The notes beneath the pieces were generated by a model. It was not told where the DNA came from, searched no databases, and saw only the letters and a program-made list of their open reading frames with translations. The position numbers were made by a program, and so were the translations under genes. Positions 27,302 through 45,166 of a stretch of DNA of 64,000 bases are shown in pieces; positions within the stretch are counted from its first letter, which is position 1, and the number at the start of each line of letters is the position of its first letter. This DNA comes from Actinomycetes bacterium (lineage in GTDB: Bacteria > Actinomycetota > Acidimicrobiia > Acidimicrobiales > Palsa-688). Where the stretch lies: contig JAKCDU010000008.1 in assembly GCA_021838445.1 (NCBI GenBank), positions 20,108 through 84,107 on the forward strand, written 5' to 3'.

Positions 27302-29563
27302 TCAGGTCTCGGGCACCTCGCCCGTCTCGGCACCGCCGCTGTCGCCCTCGGCCTGGTCGGTACTCCCGGCCTGGCCGGACCTTCCGGCAGTGGGAGCCGC
27401 GCCCCCGCCCGGACCGACCGCGACCAGCGACTGCTCGAGCACCTGGGCCACGTCCATCACCCGCACCGACTCGGGGGCGCTGCCCTCGGCCTGGCGGCTC
27501 TTGGTCGCATCGTCGAGCATGATCAGGCAGTAGGGGCAGGCCGTCGAGATCACATCAGCCCCCGTCCCCAGGGCCTCGTCGGTCCGGTTGACGTTGATTC
27601 GGGTCCCGATCTTCTCCTCCAGCCACATGCGCGACCCTCCCGCTCCACAGCAGAACCCCTTGTTGCGGCACCGGTGCATCTCCTGGAGCTGGACCCCCGG
27701 TACATGATTGAGCACACCGCGGGGCTCGTCGTAGACCTCGTTGTGTCGGCCCAGGTAGCAGGGGTCGTGGTAGGTGACCTTCTGCTCCAGGCGGACCTGG
27801 GGGCGGAGGCTTCCCGCCTCCAGCAGCTTCTCGAGCAGCTGGGTGTGGTGGTACACCTCGAAGTTCCCGCCGAGAGCGGGGTACTCCCGCGCTATGGAGT
27901 TGAAGCAGTGCGGGCAGGAGGCCACGATCTTCTTGACCTGAGCCGACTGCAGCGTCTCGATGTTCTGCTGCGCTTGCATCTGGAACAGGTATTCGTTGCC
28001 GAGTCGCCGAGCCGGGTCGCCGGTGCACGATTCCCTGGGGCCGAGCACGGCGAAGCTGATACCGGCCTGGTGCAGGAGCCGGGCGATGGCCTGGGTGGTG
28101 CGGCGAGCCCGCTCGTCGAGGGCACCGGCGCAACCGACCCAGAAGAGGTACTCCACATCGTCGGGGATGGTGGAGTCGACCACCGGAATATCGAAGTCGA
28201 GACCTTCCATCCACGCCGAGCGCTGCGAGCTGCCCAGCCCCCAGGGGTCGCCCCGATTCTCCACGTTGCGCAGCATCAGGTTGGCTTCGCTCGGGAACTG
28301 CGCTTCGATGAGCACCTGGTAGCGGCGCATGTCGACGATGGTGTCAACGTGCTCGATGTCGACCGGGCACTGCTCCACGCAGGCGCCGCAGGTGGTGCAC
28401 GACCACAGCACGTCCTCGGCTATGACGTTGGGCACCAGGGATTTGCCGGCGGGCGCATCGGCGCCGTTGGCTCCGCCCGAGGCGCCCGCTCCCTCGGCCG
28501 CGGCGCCCACCGCCACCGGCACCTCGTTGGGCTTGGGCAGCATGGGCTGGCCGGCCAGGAGCCCCGAGGCCGACTCGAACAGGTGCTCCCGCAGGTCCAT
28601 GATGACCAGTTTCGGCGACAGCGGTTTGTCGGTGGCCCACGCCGGGCACTGGTCCTGGCAGCGTCCGCACTCGGTGCAGCTGATCAGGTCGAGACGCTGC
28701 TTCCAGGTCAGGTGGCCGATGAGGCCGGTACCGAACACCGTGTCCTCGGTCATCTTCTCCGGGTCGAGGTCGGGAGTGGTCCCGAGAGGGCCGAGGGCCT
28801 TGGGGCGCCTCGAGAACAAGACATTCGGTTCCGAGACGAAGATGTGCATGTGCTTGGAGTTGAGCACGAACACGAAGAAGCCCCAGATGACCAGGATCTG
28901 GCCCAGGATCATGGCCGTTTCGACGTTGAGGGCAGCGCCCTTGCCCAAGCCCATCAGGGCCGCCCCGAGGGCGCGGGAGGCGAAAGGCCACCAGCTCTTC
29001 CCGTAGGGGAAGTTCCCGGTGACGACCTGGGCACCCCGGTAGAGGAGGAGCGTGGCGATGACCCCGAATATCATGAGCAGGGTGAACCAGGCGGCCCTCG
29101 TGTGTGAGCCGTAGAAGCGGCTGCGGCGGTCCCGGCGAGCCGGGTTCTGGCGGATGCGGATGGTGGTGAAGGTGCCCAGGGCCAGTAGCACGGCGACTGC
29201 GAAGAAGTCCTCGATGAATCCCAGCCCCGGCCAGCCGGTGATGCCGAAGGTGGGGGAGAAGAGATCGCCGTACGCCTCGATGATGGTGAGGAACAGGACG
29301 ATGAAGCCCCAGAAGGTGAAGAAGTGGGCCAGACCCGGTCCCGGGCGCTTCAGGAGCTTGCGCTGCCCGAAGACGTCCATGAGCTCGGCCTTGAGCTGGG
29401 CTCCCACATCGGTGAACCGGCCCGGGGCGGGCTGGCCGCTGGCGACAAGCCGGAACAGGAACAAGGCTCGCCAGGCCACGAAGGCCAGGCCCAGCGCCGT
29501 TATGGCCAGGCCGACGGCTATACGTACGTCTACGGTCACAGCGGCGTCCTCCATGCACCCCAC
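27302..29563 (-). CDS. Membrane-anchored Fe-S oxidoreductase (HdrD/GlpC-like, CCG-domain)
   Basis: 753 residues. The N-terminal 260 residues hold five or six membrane helices resembling the NarI/HdrE type. Two ferredoxin-like [4Fe-4S] motifs follow (CTECGRCQDQCP and CTTCGACVEQCP). Two Cys-rich CCG domains come next (FWVGCAG...SCPHCFNS and YHDPCYLGRH...GFCCGAGGS...CPYC), which bind non-cubane clusters in heterodisulfide reductases. The protein resembles Mycobacterium tuberculosis Rv0338c. It probably moves electrons from a soluble dehydrogenase such as an electron-transfer flavoprotein to quinone. GGAG lies just before GTG 29563, with TAGGGT further up as a -10. The end is Gly/Ala-rich. Confidence 0.88.
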   Translation of the reverse strand: MGCMEDAAVTVDVRIAVGLAITALGLAFVAWRALFLFRLVASGQPAPGRFTDVGAQLKAELMDVFGQRKLLKRPGPGLAHFFTFWGFIVLFLTIIEAYGDLFSPTFGITGWPGLGFIEDFFAVAVLLALGTFTTIRIRQNPARRDRRSRFYGSHTRAAWFTLLMIFGVIATLLLYRGAQVVTGNFPYGKSWWPFASRALGAALMGLGKGAALNVETAMILGQILVIWGFFVFVLNSKHMHIFVSEPNVLFSRRPKALGPLGTTPDLDPEKMTEDTVFGTGLIGHLTWKQRLDLISCTECGRCQDQCPAWATDKPLSPKLVIMDLREHLFESASGLLAGQPMLPKPNEVPVAVGAAAEGAGASGGANGADAPAGKSLVPNVIAEDVLWSCTTCGACVEQCPVDIEHVDTIVDMRRYQVLIEAQFPSEANLMLRNVENRGDPWGLGSSQRSAWMEGLDFDIPVVDSTIPDDVEYLFWVGCAGALDERARRTTQAIARLLHQAGISFAVLGPRESCTGDPARRLGNEYLFQMQAQQNIETLQSAQVKKIVASCPHCFNSIAREYPALGGNFEVYHHTQLLEKLLEAGSLRPQVRLEQKVTYHDPCYLGRHNEVYDEPRGVLNHVPGVQLQEMHRCRNKGFCCGAGGSRMWLEEKIGTRINVNRTDEALGTGADVISTACPYCLIMLDDATKSRQAEGSAPESVRVMDVAQVLEQSLVAVGPGGGAAPTAGRSGQAGSTDQAEGDSGGAETGEVPET

Positions 29564-29677
29564 GAGGCTCCAGAAGGGGGCGTCGGAACCCTAGCCGGGC
29601 GGGGCATTCTGTGACCACAAGGGGTCGGCGGCCCGGGCGCTGGGGGGATCCCCGAAGGGGTCTGCTGCCAGGTGCCG

Positions 29678-30100
29678 CTAGTGGGAGACGGCCTTGCTGT
29701 CGGCCTCCCGCAGACGGGTCGCCATTCCCACCAAGAGCTTGTAGGACAGCGTGGGGACCTCGTCGAGTACCCCGAGGAACTCCCGTTGGCCGATCACCAC
29801 CAACTCGGTCTCTTCCTCGGCGGTGACCGTGGCGCTGCGCGGGCCCCGATCCAGTAGGGCCATCTCGCCGAAATAGTGGCCCGGGCCCAGGGTGGTCACC
29901 TTGCGACCGTTGCGCTTCACGGCTGCCGATCCCGACGCGATCAGGTAGAACTCGTGACCGATCTCCCCCTCCTTGACGATGTCCGTCCCGGCCGGGACCG
30001 TCACCACCTCGGAGGCCTTGGCGACCAGCCCCAACTCCTTCTTGTTGAGCGAGGAGAACATCTTGACCTGGCTCAGGTGCTCGATCTTCTTGTCAGCCAT
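29678..30100 (-). CDS. Cyclic nucleotide-binding domain protein
   Basis: 140 residues forming one cNMP-binding domain and little else. The phosphate-binding cassette GEMALLDRGPRSATVTA keeps the Glu and Arg that contact the cyclic nucleotide. There is no helix-turn-helix, kinase or channel part, so it is a stand-alone sensor or regulatory subunit. TACAGT lies 7 bases before ATG 30100, suggesting a leaderless start. It is 114 bases from the Fe-S oxidoreductase gene on the same strand and may regulate it, though this is only inferred from position. Confidence 0.88.
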   Translation of the reverse strand: MADKKIEHLSQVKMFSSLNKKELGLVAKASEVVTVPAGTDIVKEGEIGHEFYLIASGSAAVKRNGRKVTTLGPGHYFGEMALLDRGPRSATVTAEEETELVVIGQREFLGVLDEVPTLSYKLLVGMATRLREADSKAVSH

Positions 30101-30107
30101 GCGACGA

Positions 30108-30113
30108 ACTGTA
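30108..30113 (-). promoter_or_regulatory. -10 element TACAGT, leaderless start
   Basis: TACAGT on the minus strand, 7 bases, then ATG 30100 of the cNMP-binding gene. Confidence 0.6.
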
Positions 30114-30201
30114 GTGACTCACGGATGAGAGCAGCGGGTTTGGTGGCATCGGCCTCCCTGTCAAGCGGTGGAAACGGCGTAGCGCCGGCTACCGGCTGCA
30201 G

Positions 30202-30239
30202 TTAACAAACGGGCAACACAGCGGTCAACGTCGGGAAAC
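30202..30239 (+). promoter_or_regulatory. GlnR-like operator array upstream of amt
   Basis: TTAAC-N6-GCAAC-N6-GTCAA-N6-GAAAC. This matches the actinobacterial GlnR pattern gTnAc-n6-GaAAc repeated with a 22-bp period, with one mismatch in each of the two gTnAc half sites. It lies 75-115 bases before the amt start, the usual place for nitrogen activation. Confidence 0.7.
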
Positions 30240-30314
30240 ACTCTGTCTTTACCCTCCAAGGCGACTTCGCTCGTCAGCGCCGCCGGCGCCTTATACGAAC
30301 CTCAGGAGGGGTCC

Positions 30315-32546
<2,232 letters not shown>

Positions 32547-32559
32547 CCTCCTGATCGGA

Positions 32560-32591
32560 AGCCCGGCCGGACCTTCGGGGCCGGCCGGGCT
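32560..32591. terminator. Bidirectional terminator with TTCG tetraloop
   Basis: AGCCCGGCCGG-a-CC-TTCG-GG-g-CCGGCCGGGCT: an 11-bp perfect outer stem plus an inner CC/GG pair around TTCG. It lies between the convergent amt-glnK unit and glnD, and probably serves both. Confidence 0.85.
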
Positions 32592-32622
32592 CCTCCGCGT
32601 CGGCCGGTCAGAGCGGGGCAGG

Positions 32623-34941
32623 TCAGAGGGCGGCGAGGACGGCCGCTTCGAGGCGGCCCAGGATGTCGGCGTCGTCGATGCGCCGACCCCCGCCGTCGCG
32701 TACGTAGAAGACGTCCACGGCCTCGGCCCCGAGGGTGGTCACCAGGGCACAGGTGATGGTCATCCCGCATTCGGATATGGCCCGGGTGACCCGGTAGAGC
32801 ACCGGTCCGCGGTCGGGGGCGCGAACCTCGACGATGGTGGAGGACTTCGAGGAGGTCAGGTCGAAGATGACCCGGGCATCGGGCAGGCGGGCCTGCGTCG
32901 AGGCCTGGAAGCGGCTGTAGCGGGCTTCGCGTTCCTCGAGCAGCCGGTCCACCTCGATCCCCCCGCCGAGGGCCGCCGCCACGTCGGCACGCACCTTGGT
33001 CCAGTCGGGCAGCTCGTCGAAGGCGGCGGCCACCTCGAAGCGCAGAAGGGCCATCCCGCTGGCCTCGTCGGACATGGTGGTGGCCGAGCGCACGTAGACG
33101 CCCGACAGGGTGAGCACCCCGGCCACGGCCGAGAGCAGCCCGCTCTGGTCCGGCGCCCCCACCCGGAGAACGCCCTGCTCGAAGGCCACCGACAGGTCAC
33201 CACTTCGGAGCATGGTCCGCTCGGAGTCAGTGAGCTCGGCGCGCCCCGCATCGGGCGGTGGCCGTCCCTCCAGGGCCGCCCCGACCTGGGCGACGAGGCG
33301 TTCGACCAGCCCGGCCTTCCACGTACCCCACGCCGCCGGGCCGGTGGCCTGGCTGTCGGCCAGGGTGAGCGCGGCGAGCAGCTCCAGCGTGTCCTGATCG
33401 CCGACCGCGTCGGCCACGACCGTGGCGGTGGCCGGGTCGTCGAGATCCCTGCGGGTGGCCACATCGGGGAGCAGCAGATGGTGTCGGACCAGCGCCTCCA
33501 GGGTGACCACATCGTCGGGGGGCAGACCCAGGCGGGTCCCGAGGGAGCCCACCACGGCGATCCCGATCTCGGTGTGGTCGCCTCCCTGGCCTTTGCCTAT
33601 GTCGTGGAGCAGGGCACCGAGCAGCAGCATGTCCGGGCGGTGCACGGAGCTCTGCAGGGCCGCGGCGTTGGCCGTGGCCTCGAGCAGGTGGCGGTCGACG
33701 GTGTACCGGTGGTAGGCGTTGCGCTGGGGCCGGTTGCGCACCGGCGACCACTCGGGCAGGTACCGCATCCACACCCCCTGCTGGTCGAGGGCCTCGATGG
33801 CGGGGATGGCCGGCCGCCCCGCACCGAGCAGCCGGAGCAGGGCGTGGAGCACCTCGGGGGGCCACACCCCGTCGGGGGCGAGGGCCCGGAGGGCCAGCCG
33901 GTCCAGGGTGGCCCGGGACATCGGGAGGTCCCGCTCGGCCGAGGCGGCCGCCACCCGCAGCGCCAGCGAAGGGTCCGATGCCGGGTCCGCCCGCTCCAAG
34001 AGGGTGATCTCCCCGTCGCGCACGACGACCCCCGGCTCGAGCACCACGTCGCCCCCTCCGCCGCGCCCCTTCGGGCCGGCCAACCACGACCGGATGCGGC
34101 GCCACCCGTCATCGGAGGCCCAGGCTATGGACCGGGCGGCGTCGGCGATCGCCGCCATCAAAGCGTCGGCGTCGGACACCTCCAGAGCCTTGGCCACGAG
34201 GTCCTGGTCCTGCAGGAGCAGCACGTTGGTGGCCGAGCCGGTGGGACGCTGAAGCTCGACCCGGGCATCGGTCAGCATCCGTTCGGCCCACCGCAGCGTC
34301 CGGTGGTCGGTCACGCCGGACAGCACCGGCACCACCCGGTGGAGCGTCTCGAGCAGCTGGATGTCCCGCAGGCCACCGCGGGCCTCCTTGAGGTCGGGCT
34401 CGAGCAGGAAGGCCAGGTCGCCGAAGCGGTTGTGCCGGGCCCGGACGGCGGCGTCGAGCTCGCCCAGCCAGCGCGCCGAGCGGGTCTTCCACATCTCTCC
34501 GACTCTCGCCGTGGCGGCGGCGGCCAGTTCGGCGTCGCCGGCGATGAGCCGGGCGTCGAGTAGACCCAGCGCGACCTTGATGTCGGAGTCCATGACCGAG
34601 CGCAGCTCTTTCAACGTGCGCACGCTGTGGTCCAGCGGCTGACCGGCGTCCCAGATGGGGTACCAGATGCCGTCGGCGATGTCCTTGATCCGCTTCTGCT
34701 TGCCGTCGTAGAGCAGCAGCAGGTCGAAGTCGCTGCCCGGGGCCAGGCTGGCCCGGCCGTAGCCCCCGACGCCGATGAGGGCCAGCCCCCTGGCGTCGGG
34801 GGCCACCGAGGCGAACAGCGTGTGCAGCCACTCGTCGGCCTCCGCCGCCCATGCCCGGGACCACGTCGGGCCGCGCCGGGACCGGTCATCGAGGTGAGCC
34901 GACTTCAAGGTCTTCAGGTTGGTCCTCCCGGTCGAGCTCAT
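32623..34941 (-). CDS. glnD: PII uridylyl/adenylyltransferase
   Basis: 772 residues from ATG 34941; the longer track ORF reads back into gpmA. Domains: nucleotidyltransferase (GVGGYGRASLAPGSDFDLLLLYDG) near residue 60; GlnE/GlnD helical region (LAFLLEPDLKEARGGLRDIQ); HD phosphodiesterase domain (LLLGALLHDIGKGQGGDHTE) near residue 450; two ACT domains in the last 150 residues (LLSAVAGVLTLSGVYVRSA and VEVRAPDRGPVLYRVTRAI). It modifies and demodifies PII according to nitrogen status; in studied actinobacteria the group added is AMP. It lies 40 bases after gpmA on the same strand and converges on amt-glnK rather than following it. Confidence 0.94.
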   Translation of the reverse strand: MSSTGRTNLKTLKSAHLDDRSRRGPTWSRAWAAEADEWLHTLFASVAPDARGLALIGVGGYGRASLAPGSDFDLLLLYDGKQKRIKDIADGIWYPIWDAGQPLDHSVRTLKELRSVMDSDIKVALGLLDARLIAGDAELAAAATARVGEMWKTRSARWLGELDAAVRARHNRFGDLAFLLEPDLKEARGGLRDIQLLETLHRVVPVLSGVTDHRTLRWAERMLTDARVELQRPTGSATNVLLLQDQDLVAKALEVSDADALMAAIADAARSIAWASDDGWRRIRSWLAGPKGRGGGGDVVLEPGVVVRDGEITLLERADPASDPSLALRVAAASAERDLPMSRATLDRLALRALAPDGVWPPEVLHALLRLLGAGRPAIPAIEALDQQGVWMRYLPEWSPVRNRPQRNAYHRYTVDRHLLEATANAAALQSSVHRPDMLLLGALLHDIGKGQGGDHTEIGIAVVGSLGTRLGLPPDDVVTLEALVRHHLLLPDVATRRDLDDPATATVVADAVGDQDTLELLAALTLADSQATGPAAWGTWKAGLVERLVAQVGAALEGRPPPDAGRAELTDSERTMLRSGDLSVAFEQGVLRVGAPDQSGLLSAVAGVLTLSGVYVRSATTMSDEASGMALLRFEVAAAFDELPDWTKVRADVAAALGGGIEVDRLLEEREARYSRFQASTQARLPDARVIFDLTSSKSSTIVEVRAPDRGPVLYRVTRAISECGMTITCALVTTLGAEAVDVFYVRDGGGRRIDDADILGRLEAAVLAAL

Positions 34942-34981
34942 GCGGCCCGGCCGCCTCCTCGGGCGACCCCGGGAGCGGGGT

Positions 34982-35725
34982 TCAACGCTGGCCCTGGCGG
35001 CGTACCGCCTCGGCCGCCGCGGCGATGGCATCCGGGTCGCCGAGCTCCCGTTTGGTGGTGATCCCGAGGGAGGAATCCAGCTGGTAGACCATGGGCACCC
35101 CGGTGGGTATCTCCAGGCCGGCGATGTCCCGGTCGGAGATTCCCTCCAGGTGCTTGATGAGGGCCCGCAGGCTGTTTCCGTGGGCCGCCACCAGCACGGT
35201 GCGACCGGCCAGCAGGTCCGGTGCAACGGCGTCGTACCAGTAGGGGAGCATGCGCCGGATCACGTCGGCCAGGCACTCGGTGGCGGGTACCACGTCGGCC
35301 GGCAGGTGCCGGTAGCGGGGATCGCGGCGCACGTCGTACCGGTGCTCGGGCCCCATGGGCGGGGGCGGCACATCGAAGCTGCGGCGCCACTCGAGGAAGC
35401 GCTCCTCGCCGTAGGTGTCGCGGGTCTCGGCCTTGTCCAGGCCCGTCAGGCTGCCGTAGTGCCGCTCGTTGAGACGCCAGCTGCGTTGCACCGGCACCCA
35501 GGACTGGCCCATCTCCTCGAGGGCCAGGTTGAGGGTGGTGACCGCCCTGGTCAGCAGGGATGTGTGGGCCTGGTCGACGATCAGCCCGGCGTCGCGCAGC
35601 AACGTGCCGGCGGTGCGGGCCTCGCGTTGGCCCTGATCGGACAGCGGCACGTCCCACCAGCCCGTGAACCGGTTCTCGAGATTCCAGGAGCTCTGGCCGT
35701 GACGGACCAGGACGAGGGTGGCCAT
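34982..35725 (-). CDS. gpmA: 2,3-bisphosphoglycerate-dependent phosphoglycerate mutase
   Basis: 247 residues. RHGQSSWNLENRFTGWWDVPLS holds the phospho-His, LNERHYGSLTG carries the catalytic Glu, and VAAHGNSLRALIKHLEGIS the second His. These are diagnostic of dPGM. It interconverts 3- and 2-phosphoglycerate in glycolysis and gluconeogenesis, which fits growth on acetate through the glyoxylate shunt. TACCGT lies 8 bases before the ATG (near-leaderless). glnD follows after 40 bases, so co-transcription is likely. Confidence 0.96.
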   Translation of the reverse strand: MATLVLVRHGQSSWNLENRFTGWWDVPLSDQGQREARTAGTLLRDAGLIVDQAHTSLLTRAVTTLNLALEEMGQSWVPVQRSWRLNERHYGSLTGLDKAETRDTYGEERFLEWRRSFDVPPPPMGPEHRYDVRRDPRYRHLPADVVPATECLADVIRRMLPYWYDAVAPDLLAGRTVLVAAHGNSLRALIKHLEGISDRDIAGLEIPTGVPMVYQLDSSLGITTKRELGDPDAIAAAAEAVRRQGQR

Positions 35726-35773
35726 CGCAAAGAACGGTACTCGGCCGCGAACGGTGGCAAGTGCAAGAGATTT

Positions 35774-35805
35774 CTTTAGTCAGAACGACTCAACTTTGCT
35801 ACACT
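35774..35805 (+). promoter_or_regulatory. HAIR-like HspR operator and dnaK promoter
   Basis: CTTTAGT-N7-ACTCAAC (35774-35794) matches the HAIR consensus CTTGAGT-N7-ACTCAAG at 12 of 14 positions. TACACT (35800-35805) is a good -10 element just downstream, so bound repressor would cover the -35 region. TGGAGG ahead of ATG 35841 is the ribosome site. Confidence 0.8.
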
Positions 35806-35840
35806 GAGCTCACTGGTTATCTCTCAACTGGAGGCAAATC

Positions 35841-37690
<1,850 letters not shown>

Positions 37691-37694
<4 letters not shown>

Positions 37695-38284
37695 CATCCT
37701 CCGAGTTCGCTTCCGGGGGCGAGCCCGGCACCGAATCCCCCGGTTGGCCCGGACCCGGCGGGCCGCAGGCCGGGAGATCGGGCCCCGAGCCCGCCGACCC
37801 GGGTTTCGTGGCCTCCGAGGTGTTCGCCGAGGAGGAAGGTGTGCCCCCGGTCGCCGCCACCGATCCGCTGGCCCTGACCGCCAAGGAGCGAGACGACTAC
37901 CGGGAGGCTCTCCAGCGGCTGCAGGCCGACTTCGAGAATTACAAGAAGCGGGTCGCGAAGCAGTCCGAGGAGCTGCGCGAGCGCGCCGCGGAGGCCCTCG
38001 TGGAGAAGCTGCTGCCGGTGCTCGACACCGTCGACCTGGCCCTCAGCCACGGCGGAGGGGAGGACGTCAAGCAGCTGTCGGCGGCTCTGCTGGCCATCCT
38101 CGAGAAGGAGGGCCTCGAGCGTATTGACAACGCCGGTGAGATGTTCGATCCCAACCACCACGACGCCGTCGCCCACGAGCCGGGCGACGGTGACGGCGGC
38201 CAGGAGGTCGCCGAGGTGATGAGGGCCGGCTATCGCTGGCGGGGCCGCGTGCTCCGGCCGGCCATGGTCAAAGTGAGGGGGTGA
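37691..38284 (+). CDS. grpE: Nucleotide exchange factor GrpE
   Basis: 197 residues. A disordered acidic N-terminus of about 65 residues is followed by the long helix ([25 protein letters not shown]) that dimerises GrpE. The C-terminal beta domain has [13 protein letters not shown] and [20 protein letters not shown], the GrpE signature. It releases ADP from DnaK. The GTG start overlaps the dnaK stop by 4 bases (GTGA), so translation is coupled. Confidence 0.96.
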
Positions 38285-38290
38285 GCGTCG

Positions 38291-39462
<1,172 letters not shown>

Positions 39463-39463
<1 letters not shown>

Positions 39464-39843
39464 TGGACCGCAACCGCGCCGTCTATGTCATATCAGTGGC
39501 CGCCGAGCTGGCCGGCATGCACCCGCAGACGCTGCGGATCTACGAGCGCAAAGGCCTCCTCGACCCGGCCCGGACCAACGGCGGCAGCCGTCGCTACAGC
39601 GAGCAGGACATCGCCCAGCTGCGCCGCATCCAGGATCTCACCGCGGCGGGTATCAACCTCGAAGGGGTGCGGCGCATCCTGGAGTTGGAGGGCGAGATCA
39701 GCCGGCTGAGAGCCGAGCTCGACGCCTGCCGGCGTCAGGCGGCCGAAGAGGTCGCCCGCACCCACCGCCAGTATCGCCGGGACCTGGTCCCGGTGCGCAA
39801 CCTCCCGGATCTCTACCGCAGCGCCTCCCAGAGGCGACCGTGA
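39463..39843 (+). CDS. hspR: Heat-shock repressor HspR (MerR family)
   Basis: 126 residues from ATG 39463; GTG 39460 adds one Met. The winged helix ([38 protein letters not shown]) and following helices ([27 protein letters not shown]) match HspR. A C-terminal coiled-coil helix ends in a basic tail. It binds HAIR sites with DnaK as co-repressor and shuts the operon off once free DnaK is restored. Its place after dnaJ is the Streptomyces/Mycobacterium order, and a HAIR-like site lies before dnaK. Confidence 0.94.
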
Positions 39844-39975
39844 GGTCCAGCCCGGGCCCGGACCGCCGGGGGGCCCACCCCGGTCGTCCCGCCGGGACCC
39901 GGCCGGCGACCGATGCCCCCGGCGGGGGCGGGCCCCCGAGATCGAAGTTCACAACCGCGCCTGACAGGAGGAACC

Positions 39976-42543
<2,568 letters not shown>

Positions 42544-42559
42544 CCACCCTCGACCCCAC

Positions 42560-43917
<1,358 letters not shown>

Positions 43918-43927
43918 GGGTTCTTCG

Positions 43928-45166
43928 GTGAGGGTCTGCGTGGTCGGCTCGGGTGGCCGGGAGCACGCCCTGGCCGAAGCTCTGGCCCGTACCGCCGAGG
44001 TGGTGGTCTGCCCGGGGAACCCGGGCATGGCCGCGCTCGGGGTCCGCTGCGTGAGCGGCCGACCCGAGGACCTCGACGCCGATCTGTTCGTCATCGGGCC
44101 CGAAGCGCCGCTGGTCGAAGGACTGGCCGACCGCCTCCGGGCCGCCGGGCGGCTGGTGTTCGGCCCGGGAGCCGAAGGCGCCCGGCTCGAAGGGTCCAAA
44201 GCGTGGATGAAAGGCCTTCTCGAGGGGGCCGGTGTGCCCACCGCCCGCTACGGGGTCTTCACCGAGGAGGGCGGCGCCCTCGAATTCCTGCGGTCCCTGC
44301 CCGGCCCATGGGTGGTGAAGACCGACGGTCTAGCCGCGGGCAAGGGCGTGCTGGTGACCGCCGAGCGGGCCCTGGCCGAAGCCGACGTGCGCGAGAAGCT
44401 GTCGGGCGCGGCGTTCGGGGACGCCGGTCGCACCGTCGTGGTGGAGGAATTCCTCGAGGGGACCGAGCTTTCGCTGATGGCGCTCTGCGATGGGCGCCGC
44501 GCCTGGCCTCTGGCTCCGGCCCAGGACTTCAAGCGGGTCGGTGACGGCGACTCGGGGCCCAACACCGGCGGGATGGGAGCGTTCAGCCCGGTGCCGGCCG
44601 CCGCCGACGTCGTGTCGCAGGTGATGGCCGAGGCGGTTCAGCCCACGCTGGACGCGCTGTCGGCGCGGGGCGTCGATTACCGCGGCGTCCTCTACGCCGG
44701 GCTGATGCTGACCGCCGAGGGTCCACGGGTGCTCGAGTTCAACGTCCGGTTCGGCGACCCCGAGACGCAGGTCGTCCTGCCCCGATGGGAAGGTGATGTG
44801 GCCGCTGTCCTGGCCGCCGCGGCGTCCGGCCGGCTGTCCGACGTGGCACCACCGGCGTTCTCGTCGCAGGCCGCGGTCTGCGTCGTGGCCGCCGCCCCCG
44901 GGTACCCGTCCCGGGCCCACACCGGAGACGTCATCGAGGGACTCGGGGCGCTGGCCGGGATGGACCGCGTTCACGTCTACTGCGCCGGGGTGGGTGCCGG
45001 CCCCTCGGAGGGGAGCCTGGTCACCGCCGGGGGGCGGGTGCTCGGGGTGACGGCCACCGCGGCTGATCTGGAGGAGGCCCGCCGACGGGTCTACGGGGCC
45101 CTTCCGGCGGTCTCGTGGCCGGGACTGCACTACCGCCACGACATCGCCGCGGCGGGATCGGTATGA
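43928..45166 (+). CDS. purD: Phosphoribosylamine-glycine ligase
   Basis: 412 residues from GTG 43928 (MRVCVVGSGGREHALAEAL), the normal PurD start; the track start is 19 codons early and inside purA. ATP-grasp features: EGSKAWMKGLLEGAGVPTARY, VVKTDGLAAGKGVLV, VVEEFLEGTELSLMA, GPNTGGMGAFSP and LEFNVRFGDPETQ with the metal-binding residues. It joins glycine to 5-phosphoribosylamine, the second step of IMP synthesis. Its stop overlaps purC (ATGA). Confidence 0.96.
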   Translation: MRVCVVGSGGREHALAEALARTAEVVVCPGNPGMAALGVRCVSGRPEDLDADLFVIGPEAPLVEGLADRLRAAGRLVFGPGAEGARLEGSKAWMKGLLEGAGVPTARYGVFTEEGGALEFLRSLPGPWVVKTDGLAAGKGVLVTAERALAEADVREKLSGAAFGDAGRTVVVEEFLEGTELSLMALCDGRRAWPLAPAQDFKRVGDGDSGPNTGGMGAFSPVPAAADVVSQVMAEAVQPTLDALSARGVDYRGVLYAGLMLTAEGPRVLEFNVRFGDPETQVVLPRWEGDVAAVLAAAASGRLSDVAPPAFSSQAAVCVVAAAPGYPSRAHTGDVIEGLGALAGMDRVHVYCAGVGAGPSEGSLVTAGGRVLGVTATAADLEEARRRVYGALPAVSWPGLHYRHDIAAAGSV

